The notes under the pieces: generated by a model
The model's database searches: none
What the model was told of the DNA's origin: nothing
Seen by the model: the letters and a program-made list of their open reading frames with translations, nothing else
Shown: positions 17,757-26,565 of the stretch, one piece after another
Layout of the letters: each line of letters begins with the position of its first letter
Numbering within the stretch: the stretch's first letter is position 1
Origin: Capillimicrobium parvum
GTDB taxonomy: Bacteria > Actinomycetota > Thermoleophilia > Solirubrobacterales > Solirubrobacteraceae
Length of the DNA: 64,000 bases
NCBI RefSeq assembly: GCF_021172045.1
Contig: NZ_CP087164.1
Span: 2,418,001 to 2,482,000, forward strand
Direction of reading: 5' to 3'
Position numbers and translations under genes: made by a program

Positions 17757-18194
17757 GTGTCGCCGAACGACCGCAACGCGCATTCCGCGAGCATCGAGGT
17801 CGCCGTTCCCGCCGAGCGTGCCTTCGCGTTCATGGCGGACGGCATGAAGCAGAACCACTGGGCGCTGGGAAGCCAGGACCGCAAGGCGCTCGGCGACAAC
17901 TTGTTCGTGGGGCAGTCGTCGTTCGACGGCAGCGACCTGTACGTCAAGATCGACTCGTATCCCGACCTGCTGCTGGTCGACTACTCGATCGGCGAGACGC
18001 CCGAGTCGGTCAGCCCGGCGGTCGAGGCGCGCATCCGCCGCGGGTCATGGCTCGGCCGCGGCGACGACGTCAGCGTCATCACGCTCACACTATGGAGGTG
18101 GCCGTTCGCCGACCAGGACGAGTGGGAGATGCACTACCACCTCTGGAAGACGGAGATGCACCTGATCAAGGGCGCGATCGAGCGGGGCCTGTGA
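17757..18194 (+). CDS. SRPBCC/START-like small protein
   Basis: A 145-residue protein with a START/SRPBCC look: an N-terminal strand ([19 protein letters not shown]), alternating strands, and a long C-terminal helix ([19 protein letters not shown]). It is a homologue of the protein at 59.5 kb, which directly precedes a DMFase large-subunit gene. START-like proteins bind hydrophobic ligands or act as small enzymes or partners. GTG 17757 has AAGGAG just upstream. Its TGA overlaps the GTG of the flavin oxidoreductase, so the two products are probably made together. Function unknown. Confidence 0.75.
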   Translation: MSPNDRNAHSASIEVAVPAERAFAFMADGMKQNHWALGSQDRKALGDNLFVGQSSFDGSDLYVKIDSYPDLLLVDYSIGETPESVSPAVEARIRRGSWLGRGDDVSVITLTLWRWPFADQDEWEMHYHLWKTEMHLIKGAIERGL

Positions 18195-19627
18195 CCGCGG
18201 ATCTTGCGCAGCTCCGGGCGCGTGCTCGCGGGCCGGTGATCGGGCCCGCCGACGCCGGCTACGACGAGGCGCGGGTCGGCTGGAACGCGATGATCGATCG
18301 CCGCCCGGCGGCGGTCCTGCGCTGTGCCGGCGAGGACGACGTCGTGGCCGGGCTGGCGTTCGCCCGCGAGCGCGGTCTCGTCGTCGCCGTGCGTGGGGGA
18401 GGGCACAGCGTCGCGGGGAAGTCCACCTGCGACGACGGCCTCGTCATCGACCTCGGCGCGATGAACGCGGTGGAGGTCGACCCGGAGCGGCGAACCGTCA
18501 CCGTGGGCGGCGGCGCTCTGCTGCGCGACGTCGACCGGGCGTGCCGGCGCCACGGCCTCGTGACGCCGGCCGGCGTTGTGTCGCACACCGGCGTCGGCGG
18601 CCTCGCGCTGGGCGGCGGCGTGGGCTGGCTCACGCGCAAGTACGGCCTGACGTGCGACAACCTGATCTCGGCGCGCGTCGTGCTCGCCGACGGCAGCCGC
18701 GTCACCGCCAGCGAGACCATGCTCCCCGAGCTGCATTGGGGACTGCGCGGGGGCGGCGGGAACTTCGGGGTGGTGACCGAGTTCACGTTCCGCTGCCACC
18801 CGCTCCCCCCGGCGATTCCCGTCGGCATCACGATCTGGCCCATCGATGCGGCGGGCACGGTGCTGGAGGCCTACCGCGGCCAGGTCTTCGAGCAGCCCGA
18901 CGCCTGGAAGGCGACGGCGTTCGCCATGCGGATCCCGGAGATGGACGGGATGGACCCGGCGCTGTTCGGCCGGCCCGCGCTGATGGTGCTCCAGGTCTGG
19001 GCGGACGACGACCTGCCGGCGGCGCAGCGCGCGCTGCGGCCGTTGCTCGACGCCGCCCGCCCCGTCCACTCGACGCTCGCCCCGATGCCCTACCTCGACC
19101 TGCAGACGATCGACGACGCCGTCTCGGGGCACGGGAAGGCGAACTACACGAAGGGCGGCTATCTCGACGATCTCGGGGACGGCGTCGTCGAGGCGCTCGT
19201 CGTCGGGGCGAGCGAGCTGCCGAACGACCAGTCGGTCATCGAGGTCATCCCGCACGGGGGCGCGCAGCTGCGCGTCGCCGAGTCCGACAGCGCCTTCAGC
19301 GACCGGGCGGCCGCGTACTCGTTCAACGTCTACTACCGCTGGGCGCTGCACGAGTACGCCGGCGAACACATCGCCCTTGCGCGCCAGGCCTATCGCCGCA
19401 TCGAGCCGCACGCGTCGGGCGGCGTGTACACGAACTTCTTCTCCGAGGACGACGGCGCCGACCGCGTGGTCGCCGCCTACGGCGAGGCGAAGTACCGCCG
19501 GCTGTCGAGGCTCAAGGCGCAGGTCGACCCGCAGAACGTGTTCTCCCTGAACGGCAACATCCGGCCCGCCCCGCCAGGGACGCCGGACGCCGAGCTCCTG
19601 ACGACGACGAAGCGAGGTCCCACATGA
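18191..19627 (+). CDS. FAD-linked oxidoreductase, berberine-bridge/PCMH type
   Basis: A 478-residue flavoprotein. The N-terminal FAD domain has [11 protein letters not shown], whose His is the usual site for covalent FAD. The second attachment Cys of bicovalent BBE enzymes is not in the matching [16 protein letters not shown] segment, so linkage should be through His only. The C-terminal BBE motif [12 protein letters not shown] is present. Such enzymes oxidise alcohols, amines or sugars with O2 or another acceptor. It is coupled to the SRPBCC gene before it (GTGA) and the cupin gene after it (ATGA), suggesting one enzyme set. Substrate unknown. Confidence 0.88.
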   Translation: MTADLAQLRARARGPVIGPADAGYDEARVGWNAMIDRRPAAVLRCAGEDDVVAGLAFARERGLVVAVRGGGHSVAGKSTCDDGLVIDLGAMNAVEVDPERRTVTVGGGALLRDVDRACRRHGLVTPAGVVSHTGVGGLALGGGVGWLTRKYGLTCDNLISARVVLADGSRVTASETMLPELHWGLRGGGGNFGVVTEFTFRCHPLPPAIPVGITIWPIDAAGTVLEAYRGQVFEQPDAWKATAFAMRIPEMDGMDPALFGRPALMVLQVWADDDLPAAQRALRPLLDAARPVHSTLAPMPYLDLQTIDDAVSGHGKANYTKGGYLDDLGDGVVEALVVGASELPNDQSVIEVIPHGGAQLRVAESDSAFSDRAAAYSFNVYYRWALHEYAGEHIALARQAYRRIEPHASGGVYTNFFSEDDGADRVVAAYGEAKYRRLSRLKAQVDPQNVFSLNGNIRPAPPGTPDAELLTTTKRGPT

Positions 19628-19944
19628 CGGCACCGGCCTACTCCACGAGCGTCGACAGCGACGCGTACGAGCCCTTCGAGGCGGGCGTGGTCAACTGGCT
19701 GCGCCAGGACGACGACGTGGCGGCCGGGATCTGGGTCTGCCGTCCGGAGGAGCAGCCCGGCATCCACGAGGCCGAGTTCGAGAAGAACGAGACGATCTAC
19801 ATCATCGAGGGCCGCGTCCGCGTGGAGATCGTTGGCGGTGAGACCTACGAGCTGGGCCCGGGGGACAGCGCGGCGTTCGTGAAGGGGACGGTCGGCCGCT
19901 GGAAGGTGCTCGAGGCGGTGAAGGAGTTCTTCGTCTACAGCTGA
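19624..19944 (+). CDS. Small cupin-domain protein
   Basis: A 106-residue single cupin of the DUF861/cupin_3 kind, with [17 protein letters not shown] followed by [13 protein letters not shown]. The first cupin motif has only one or two possible metal ligands (HEAEFEKNE), so metal binding is uncertain. It is translationally coupled to the FAD oxidoreductase by an ATGA overlap. Cupins of this class act as small aminohydrolases, epimerases or sensors; which applies here cannot be told. Its 3' end overlaps the convergent TetR gene by 10 bases. Confidence 0.8.
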   Translation: MTAPAYSTSVDSDAYEPFEAGVVNWLRQDDDVAAGIWVCRPEEQPGIHEAEFEKNETIYIIEGRVRVEIVGGETYELGPGDSAAFVKGTVGRWKVLEAVKEFFVYS

Positions 19945-20537
19945 TCGCGGGCGCTGCCCGCCCTGGCGGCGGCGAGCGCGTGCAGCACCTCGTGCAGCTT
20001 GGCGACGAGCGCGTCGGTGTCCTCGCGGCGGCCGAAGATGAGCTGCTGGAGGATCATGCCGTCCAGCGCGGCGAAGACGAGCCGCGTCATCGCCGGGCTG
20101 TCGTCGACGCCGATGCGGCCGAGCGCGTCCTGTGCGACGGCGAAGTAGTTGTCGTACATCTCCTGCACGGCGGCACGGAGGTCTTCACGACGGCGGGCCT
20201 CGAGGACGACCTCGAACTGGAAGGCCTGGCCGTCCGGCGCCTCCTCGGCGAGTTGGCCGAGGTCGCGGGCGAAGTCCTCGATCCGGCCGCTGCGGGCCTC
20301 GAGCGCCGATCCGTCCACCGCCCTGCGCGCCACGCGCAGCAGGGTCTCGCTGATCAGGGCGTCGAGGGTTCCGAAGCGGTAGGTCACGAGGCCGTGCGTC
20401 ACCCCGGCCTCGGCGGCCACGCTGCGGTACGTGAGCGCGGAGAAGCCCTCGCGGGCGATGACGCGCTCGGTGGCGTCCAGCAGGGCTTCGCGGCTGTCCG
20501 GCACTGCCGGCGAACCCGAGAGGTCGGAGCTGGCCAT
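19935..20537 (-). CDS. TetR-family regulator, palindrome-associated type
   Basis: A 200-residue TetR protein with its HTH at about residues 25-70 (VAAEAGVTHGLVTYRFGTLDALI). It is closely similar along its length to the TetR proteins at 7.4 kb and 52.0 kb (shared AFQFE..LEARRR, RLVFAALDG and LQQLIF). Its start is 27 bases from the palindrome at 20565-20580, which separates it from the divergent flavo-oxidoreductase. It is therefore a strong candidate for a repressor of the palindrome regulon and of itself. Confidence 0.88.
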   Translation of the reverse strand: MASSDLSGSPAVPDSREALLDATERVIAREGFSALTYRSVAAEAGVTHGLVTYRFGTLDALISETLLRVARRAVDGSALEARSGRIEDFARDLGQLAEEAPDGQAFQFEVVLEARRREDLRAAVQEMYDNYFAVAQDALGRIGVDDSPAMTRLVFAALDGMILQQLIFGRREDTDALVAKLHEVLHALAAARAGSARDQL

Positions 20538-20564
20538 GCCCGGACCCTAACCCGCGACCACCGG

Positions 20565-20580
20565 CTTGACAATTGTCTAG
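20565..20580. promoter_or_regulatory. Shared palindromic operator (copy 3), divergent promoter region
   Basis: CTTGACAATTGTCTAG is the most symmetric copy: only one base pair breaks the palindrome. TTGACA at 20566-20571 could be a rightward -35, but no good -10 lies at the right distance and the next gene starts only 14 bases on. It may therefore work mainly as an operator for the divergent pair. Confidence 0.7.
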
Positions 20581-20593
20581 GACGGGGACGCCG

Positions 20594-22663
20594 ATGAGCG
20601 GACGATCGGATCCGCGCGAGGCCGAGGCCGACGTCGACGCCGGCGAGCGTGACGTCGCGGCCCTCGACGCGCTGTGGCAGCCGCTGCGCCTCGGCGACGT
20701 GACACTGCCGAACCGCCTGATGACGTCGGCGATGACGCTGCAGTACGGCGAGCAGGGACACGTCAGCGACCGGCACGTCGCGTTCTACCGGGAGCGGGCC
20801 GCCGGCGGCGTCGGCCTCGTCTTCAGCGAGCAGCTCAACGCGACGAGCCTCAGCGCGAGCCCGTTCGGCACGGCGCTGTCCGCGCACGACGAGCGTCACG
20901 CGGCGGGCTTCGGCCGGATCGTGGAGGCGCTCGAGCCGTACGACACCCGGTTCTTCGCGCAGCTGTTCGCCGCCGGCGCCGTCAGCTCGAGCACGGCGGG
21001 GCTCGACGGCTGGGGACCCGTGCGGGCGCCGTCGCGCGTCGGCATCCCGGGCGGCGAGACCCCTCTGCCGCTGACCACCGCCGAGATCGAGACGATCGTC
21101 GCCGACTTCGCCCGCTCGGCGCGGCTGGTGCAGCAGGCGGGAGTCCACGGCGTCGAGGTGCACGGCTCGCACGGCTGGCTCGTCGGGCAGTTCCTCAGCC
21201 CCTTCTACAACCGGCGCGAGGACGCCCACGGCGGGGACGTCGCCGGCCGCTGCCGTCTGGCGCTCGAGATCGGGCGGGCGATCCGCGGCGCCGTCGGACC
21301 CGGGTTCCCGGTCGGGCTCACGCTCACCTACGACGAGCTGATCGGCGCGGCGGGGATCACCCCGGACGACACGCTGGCCCAGCTGGAGATCCTGTCGTCG
21401 GCGGGCGTCTACGACTTCTTCGACGTGTCGATCGGCTCGTCGCACTCCGAGCATCACACGATCGCCCCGATGGCCGTCGCCGAGGGCTTCTCACTCGCGT
21501 TCGCCGCGCGGGCGAAGGCGATCGTCGGCGAGCGCGCCGCGGTCTTCGTCGCCGGCCGGGTCGTGGACCCGTGGATGGCGGCGCGGGCCGTCGCGGACGG
21601 GCACGCCGACGTCGTGGCGATGTCGCGCGCGCACCTCGCCGATCCGCACCTCGTCGAGAAGGCACGGTCCGGTCGCTTCGGCGACGCGACCCGCTGCGTC
21701 GGCGCGAACGTCTGCGTCGGCCGGGCCCTGAAGGGCGAGCCGGTCGCCTGCGTCGTCAACCCGGTCACCGGGCGCGAGGGAGGCTGGACGCAGCGGCCAT
21801 CCCGATCGAAGCGGACGCGCAGCGTCGTGGTCGTCGGCGCCGGCCCGGCGGGCCTGCGGTGCGCGCGGGCCGCGGCGCTCGCCGGGCACTCGGTCCGCGT
21901 CCTCGAGCGGGCCGCGCGGCCCGGCGGTCACCTGCGCCGCCTCGCGCAGCTGCCGACCCGGGAGTCCTGGTGGCGGGCGATCGACGACCTCGCCCGCGAC
22001 GTCGCCCACGCCGGGGGCGAGCTGGTCCTCGGACACGACGCATCCGCCGACGAGCTCCTGGCGGCCGCGCCCGACGTCGTGGTCGTGGCCACGGGGGCGC
22101 GCCATGCGGCGACTGGCGCGTCGTGGTCACGGCCCGACCGCGCGGCGATCCCGGGCCTGGACGGCGTCGTCGCGGCCGCCGGGCTCGACGCGGCGCTCGA
22201 CGGGACCGCCGGCGATCCGCTCGCGCTCGGCCGGCGCGTGGTGATCGTCGACGAGACCGGCGGCTACGCGCCGCTCGGCCTGGCCGAGCGCCTGGGCACC
22301 GCGGGCGTCGAGGTCCACGTCGTCACGCCCGCCGAGCGCCTCGGCGGCGAGGCCGCGGACCTCCTCGAGGTGCCGCACGTCATGCCGCGGCTGGCCGCGC
22401 TCGGCGTGACCACGCTCGTCGCCCACGACGTCGATCGGGTCGAGGGCGACACGGTCGTGCTCGCCGGGGTCTGGGGCGGCCCGCGGCGCGAGCTGACCGC
22501 CGTCGACTGCGTCGTGCTGGCGATGGGCCGCGAGCCGGAGGACCGGCTGTACCGCGACCTCGAGGGCCGGCTGCCCGACGTCCGCTGCATCGGCGACGCC
22601 CTCGCGCCCCGGGACACCGCGGCCGCCATCTTCGAGGGCGAGTCCACGGGCCGAGCCCTCTGA
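20594..22663 (+). CDS. Old-yellow-enzyme/TMADH-type flavo-oxidoreductase with incomplete Fe-S site
   Basis: A 689-residue two-part enzyme. Residues 25-360 are an FMN-binding TIM barrel of the old yellow enzyme/trimethylamine dehydrogenase type (EVHGSHGWLVGQFLSPFYN). Residues 405-689 are an FAD/nucleotide domain (VVVVGAGPAGLRCARAA). The Fe-S segment has Cys368, Cys374 and Cys386, but the fourth ligand is Ala371 (CVGANVC instead of CxGCNxC). It keeps the barrel His at 193. It could be an amine dehydrogenase or a dienoyl-CoA reductase-like enzyme. ATG 20594 lies very close to the operator, so the transcript may be nearly leaderless. Confidence 0.85.
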   Translation: MSGRSDPREAEADVDAGERDVAALDALWQPLRLGDVTLPNRLMTSAMTLQYGEQGHVSDRHVAFYRERAAGGVGLVFSEQLNATSLSASPFGTALSAHDERHAAGFGRIVEALEPYDTRFFAQLFAAGAVSSSTAGLDGWGPVRAPSRVGIPGGETPLPLTTAEIETIVADFARSARLVQQAGVHGVEVHGSHGWLVGQFLSPFYNRREDAHGGDVAGRCRLALEIGRAIRGAVGPGFPVGLTLTYDELIGAAGITPDDTLAQLEILSSAGVYDFFDVSIGSSHSEHHTIAPMAVAEGFSLAFAARAKAIVGERAAVFVAGRVVDPWMAARAVADGHADVVAMSRAHLADPHLVEKARSGRFGDATRCVGANVCVGRALKGEPVACVVNPVTGREGGWTQRPSRSKRTRSVVVVGAGPAGLRCARAAALAGHSVRVLERAARPGGHLRRLAQLPTRESWWRAIDDLARDVAHAGGELVLGHDASADELLAAAPDVVVVATGARHAATGASWSRPDRAAIPGLDGVVAAAGLDAALDGTAGDPLALGRRVVIVDETGGYAPLGLAERLGTAGVEVHVVTPAERLGGEAADLLEVPHVMPRLAALGVTTLVAHDVDRVEGDTVVLAGVWGGPRRELTAVDCVVLAMGREPEDRLYRDLEGRLPDVRCIGDALAPRDTAAAIFEGESTGRAL

Positions 22664-22676
22664 GCCCGGGACCGGC

Positions 22677-23999
22677 TCAGGCGTCGCGGAGGACCGCCAG
22701 CGCCTGCTGCGCGGCGCGCGCCCCCGACTCCAGAGCGCCGTCGAGCCAGCCGATCCACCGCGTGGCGATGTCGGCGCCGCCGAAGCAGACGCGCCCCTCC
22801 GGCTCCTGCAGAGCCGACGCGTCGCGGCTGAGCGTTCCCGGGCGGTGCGCCGGCCACCCTCCTCGCGCCAATGGGTCGGCGTTCCAGTCGTGGGCGTCGC
22901 TGGCGAGCACCCGGGCGTTCGGGAGATAGGCGCCCACCGCTCGGGCGACGGCGTCGGGATCGGTGACGTCCAGCGGCGAGGGCGGGGCGCTGAAGCCCAC
23001 CATGAGCGTCGCGCCGTCCAACTCGTACTCGGGCGACAGCCACAGCAGGTCCTGCCCGGGGCCGAAGCAGATCGTGTCGGTCGGCCCGCCGTCGACCAGC
23101 ACCCAGACCTTGCTCATGCGGTTGGGATGGCCGTCGCGCGCGAGCGTCGCCTTGGCGGGACCCAGCGCGGGGAGGAACTCGATGTCGCGCCAGACGTTGA
23201 CGGGCAGCGCCACGATCGCCGCCGCGGCGCCGAACGTCCGCCCGTCGGCGGTCGTGGCGACGACCCGGCCGGGCTCGCGCTGGTCGACGCGGACGACCCG
23301 CGCGCCCAGCTCGAGCACGGGGGCGGCGTCGCGGGCGAGCGCCTCGACCACGGTGCGGGTCCCGCCGGCGAACTTGTCGACCACCCCGGCCCACCAGGCC
23401 CACGCGCTGTGATCGAAGGCGGCCATGAGCGACAGCGCGTTGAGGATCGACCACTCCTCGGGCGGCGCGCCGGATCCCAGCGTGCCCCACGCGGCGAGGA
23501 ACCGCGTCGTGCGCGGGCTCAGGCGCAGGCCGGCCAGGAACCGCTCCACCGAGACGTCGAGATCGCCGAGGTCCTGCCGGTCGCGCGGGACCGATGGGTC
23601 GACGCGGTGGCTCGCCTCCATGATCCGGAACACCGCGCGCTCGAGCTCGTAGATCTCGTCGCCCTCGAGCGGGAACGCGGACGTCGGCGCGGCGTCGAAG
23701 CCCCAGCGCCAGCGCGGCACGCCGGTCTGCCCTTCGACGAGGCCGATGCCGTAGCGATCCATCTCGGCGGCGACGTGCGGCTGGAACCTCGGCGCCACCC
23801 ACGTGCCGCCCAGCTCCACCTCCTGGCCGTGACCCGCGAACGGGCGCAGGAAGGTCCGGCCGCCGAGGCGATCGCGGCCCTCGAGCAGGAGGACGCGCTG
23901 GCCCGCGTCGCGCAGGTCGCGGGCGGCGCGCAGGCCGGAGAATCCTCCGCCCACGACGATCACGTCGAACGGATCCGGGTCAGGTCGCTGCATGGTCAT
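22677..23999 (-). CDS. Flavin monoamine oxidase family protein
   Basis: A 440-residue FAD amine oxidase. It has the N-terminal dinucleotide fold VVGGGFSGLRAARDL and GRDRLGGRT, the substrate-domain segment LGGTWVAP near residue 63, and the C-terminal FAD-closing GADIATRWIGWLDGALESG. Such enzymes oxidise primary or secondary amines to imines, using O2 and giving H2O2. It ends the long leftward operon that starts at 32.5 kb and overlaps the MFS gene by 20 bases. It shares the family and arrangement of the two other amine oxidases upstream. Substrate unknown. Confidence 0.9.
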   Translation of the reverse strand: MTMQRPDPDPFDVIVVGGGFSGLRAARDLRDAGQRVLLLEGRDRLGGRTFLRPFAGHGQEVELGGTWVAPRFQPHVAAEMDRYGIGLVEGQTGVPRWRWGFDAAPTSAFPLEGDEIYELERAVFRIMEASHRVDPSVPRDRQDLGDLDVSVERFLAGLRLSPRTTRFLAAWGTLGSGAPPEEWSILNALSLMAAFDHSAWAWWAGVVDKFAGGTRTVVEALARDAAPVLELGARVVRVDQREPGRVVATTADGRTFGAAAAIVALPVNVWRDIEFLPALGPAKATLARDGHPNRMSKVWVLVDGGPTDTICFGPGQDLLWLSPEYELDGATLMVGFSAPPSPLDVTDPDAVARAVGAYLPNARVLASDAHDWNADPLARGGWPAHRPGTLSRDASALQEPEGRVCFGGADIATRWIGWLDGALESGARAAQQALAVLRDA

Positions 24000-25230
24000 C
24001 CTCTGAGGTGGTGGTCGATCGCTCCGGCGCGCGCGAGCGCCCGAGGAGCGCCGCGCTCGTGACGAGCATGCCGCCGGCCAGCACGCCCCAGGGCAGGGCC
24101 TGGCCCCCGATGTCGGCGAGGACCCCGCCGCCGGCCGCGCCGGCCATCTGCCCGCCGGCGAAGGCCAGGTTGAACAGGGAGTAGGTGTGGCCGTCGCCGA
24201 TGCGGGCGGCGCTGACCACGTCGCGCAGGCGCAGCATCGCCGGCGTCCAGGTCAGGGCGATGGGCGCGACGATTGCGACGAGGCAGCAGGCGAGCAGCCA
24301 GGCCGTCTGCGGGACGAGCGCGACGATCATCAGCATGGCGGCGAGGGCGTAGGCGCCGACGGTCAGCCGTCGCGCGCCGACCCGTTCGAGGGCGTTGCCG
24401 CCGACCGCGGTCCCCGCGGCCTCGACGGTCCCGACTACGACGAACGTCGCCGCGATGAAGGCCGCGCCGGCTCCGAGCGCGTCCAGCCGCAGCGCCCCGA
24501 GGACGGGCAGCATGCCGACCATCACCGCCGGCAGCGTGACGAGCCAGATCGCGCCCGCGGCCCGGCGCCGGTACGCCGGGCGCGCGATGCGCGCGACGCT
24601 GCCCGACGCGGCGGCGGGTGGACCGGCCGGCAGGCGCCGCATCGCCACCGCCAGGACGAGGGCTCCGCCCGAGAGCACGCAGAAGACGAGCTGGGGCGAC
24701 GTGGCCACGATCCCCGCTCCGGCGAGCGGACCGACGAGCGTGCCCGCGACACCGGCGCCCAGCACGCGCCCGATCGTCGCGGCGCGCGACGCCGCCGGCG
24801 TGCACGCGACCAGCCACGTCAGCGCGCCGGCCCAGACGACCACGCTGGCGATCCCCTCCAGGAATCGCGCGGCGACCAGCACCGAGAACGTCTGGCCGAA
24901 CCCGAACGCGACCCCGGAGATCGCCAGGAGGACCAGGCCGCAGAGGACCGTGCGGCGGCCGCCCAGCCGCGAGGCGGCCACGCCAGCCGGCAGCGCCCCG
25001 AGCAGCACCCCGGCGGGAAACGCGGACGACAGCAGGCCGGCCGCGGCGTCGCTGAGGCTCAGCCGATCCGCGTACGCCGGCAGGACGGGCGCCAGCGCGG
25101 AGTACAGCAGCGAGTCCCAGAACATCGCCGTCGCCGCCCAGGAGGCGATGCGCCGCCACGGCGCCGGGTCGGGGACCGCGCCGGCGCCGAGCGGCCCGGG
25201 GGGCGGCTGCGTCGAAGCACGGGACGACAC
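23980..25230 (-). CDS. MFS transporter
   Basis: A 416-residue major facilitator protein with about twelve hydrophobic spans starting near residue 30. The loop between spans 2 and 3 carries the family motif in the form GVAASRLGGRRTV. GTG 25230 is the start. It lies between flavin amine oxidase genes in the leftward operon, so it probably imports an amine substrate or exports a product. Direction and solute cannot be told from sequence. Confidence 0.88.
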   Translation of the reverse strand: MSSRASTQPPPGPLGAGAVPDPAPWRRIASWAATAMFWDSLLYSALAPVLPAYADRLSLSDAAAGLLSSAFPAGVLLGALPAGVAASRLGGRRTVLCGLVLLAISGVAFGFGQTFSVLVAARFLEGIASVVVWAGALTWLVACTPAASRAATIGRVLGAGVAGTLVGPLAGAGIVATSPQLVFCVLSGGALVLAVAMRRLPAGPPAAASGSVARIARPAYRRRAAGAIWLVTLPAVMVGMLPVLGALRLDALGAGAAFIAATFVVVGTVEAAGTAVGGNALERVGARRLTVGAYALAAMLMIVALVPQTAWLLACCLVAIVAPIALTWTPAMLRLRDVVSAARIGDGHTYSLFNLAFAGGQMAGAAGGGVLADIGGQALPWGVLAGGMLVTSAALLGRSRAPERSTTTSEDDHAAT

Positions 25231-25251
25231 GACCGGCGGCGCAGCGCTCGC

Positions 25252-26565
25252 CTACCCGACCGGCAGGGCGCCGCCGAGCACCGCTCGCGCCTGCTCTGCA
25301 GCGCGAGCTCCGGCCTCCAGCGCGCCGTCGAGCCAGCCGATCCAGCGGACCGCCACATCGGCGCCCGCGAACACGATCCGGCCCTCGGGCCGGCCGAGGG
25401 CGCTGTGGTGGGCGGACAGCATCCCCGGCGGGTTGACGAGCCAGGTGCCCTTCGCGTACGGGTCGGCGGCGAAGTCATGCGCGTCGGCGGCGACGACGTC
25501 GGCCTCGGGCGCGAACTGGCGGACCGCCCGGGTGAGCGCGTCCAGATCGGACACGTCGAGCTCGCTCGGCGGGGCGCACATGCCCATCGCGATCGCCCCG
25601 TCGGGCCTCTCGAGCTCGGGGAACATCTGGACGAAGTCCGTGCCCCAGCCGGACGCGAACAGGTTCGGGGGCAGGTTCTCGACGACCATCCACGTCTTCT
25701 TCATCCGGCCGGGGTTGCCCGCGCGCGCCGGCTCCATCTTGTCCTCGGGGAGCGCCGGGCTGAACTCGATGTCGGGCCACACGGCGAGCGGCGTGGCGAT
25801 CACCACCGCCGGGGCGCGGTACGTCGCGCCGGCGGCGGTCGTGACCCGGACGCCCTCGTCGTCCTGCTCGACGCGGGACACCGGAGCGGACAGCTCGATC
25901 CTCGCGCCCGAGTCGCGGGCGAGGAGGTCGACGACCGCGCTCATGCCGATCACGAAGCGGTCGGTGACGGCGCCGTACCAGCCCCAGACGCTGTTGTCCA
26001 TCGCGGCGATGAGCGACAGCGCCGTGAGCATCGACCACTCGCCCGGCAGGGCGCCCGAGCCGAGCCCGGCCCACATGTAGATGAACTCGCGCACCGCGGC
26101 GGGCGTCCCGAGGTCGTCGAGGAACCGCTCGACCGACACGTCGAGGTCGGCGAGGTCCTGCTCGTCGCGCGGGCGGTCCGGGTCGACGCGGTGCGATGCC
26201 CGGATGATCTGGAAGAGCGTGCGCTCGAGGGCGTAGATGTCGTCGCCCTCGAGCGGGAAGTGGCGCTTGAGCTCGCCGCCGAAGTGCCAGCGGCTGTCCA
26301 GGTCCCCGCCGTGGCTGACGACGAGCTCGAGGTCGTAGCGGGCGATCTCGTCGGCGACGTGGGGGTGGACCTCGGGCGCGACCCAGGTGCCGCCGATCTC
26401 GACGAGCTCCTCCCGGCCGGCGAACGGGCGCGTCCAGGCCCGGCCGCCGAGGCGGTCGCGGGCCTCGAGGACGAGGACCGAGTGCCCGGCGTCGCCGAGG
26501 TCCCGCGCGGCGCGGATGCCGGACAGGCCGCCTCCCACGACGATCACGTCGAAATCCGAGCCCAT
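25252..26565 (-). CDS. Flavin monoamine oxidase family protein
   Basis: A 437-residue FAD amine oxidase with VVGGGLSGIRAARDL and ARDRLGGRAW at the N-terminus, IGGTWVAPEVHPHV, and GADVAVRWIGWLDGALEAG at the C-terminus. Its ATG overlaps the stop of the amine oxidase gene before it (TGATG), so the two are coupled. The three flavin amine oxidases of this operon look like duplications that have drifted, perhaps covering different chain lengths or N-substituents. Specificity is unknown. Confidence 0.9.
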   Translation of the reverse strand: MGSDFDVIVVGGGLSGIRAARDLGDAGHSVLVLEARDRLGGRAWTRPFAGREELVEIGGTWVAPEVHPHVADEIARYDLELVVSHGGDLDSRWHFGGELKRHFPLEGDDIYALERTLFQIIRASHRVDPDRPRDEQDLADLDVSVERFLDDLGTPAAVREFIYMWAGLGSGALPGEWSMLTALSLIAAMDNSVWGWYGAVTDRFVIGMSAVVDLLARDSGARIELSAPVSRVEQDDEGVRVTTAAGATYRAPAVVIATPLAVWPDIEFSPALPEDKMEPARAGNPGRMKKTWMVVENLPPNLFASGWGTDFVQMFPELERPDGAIAMGMCAPPSELDVSDLDALTRAVRQFAPEADVVAADAHDFAADPYAKGTWLVNPPGMLSAHHSALGRPEGRIVFAGADVAVRWIGWLDGALEAGARAAEQARAVLGGALPVG

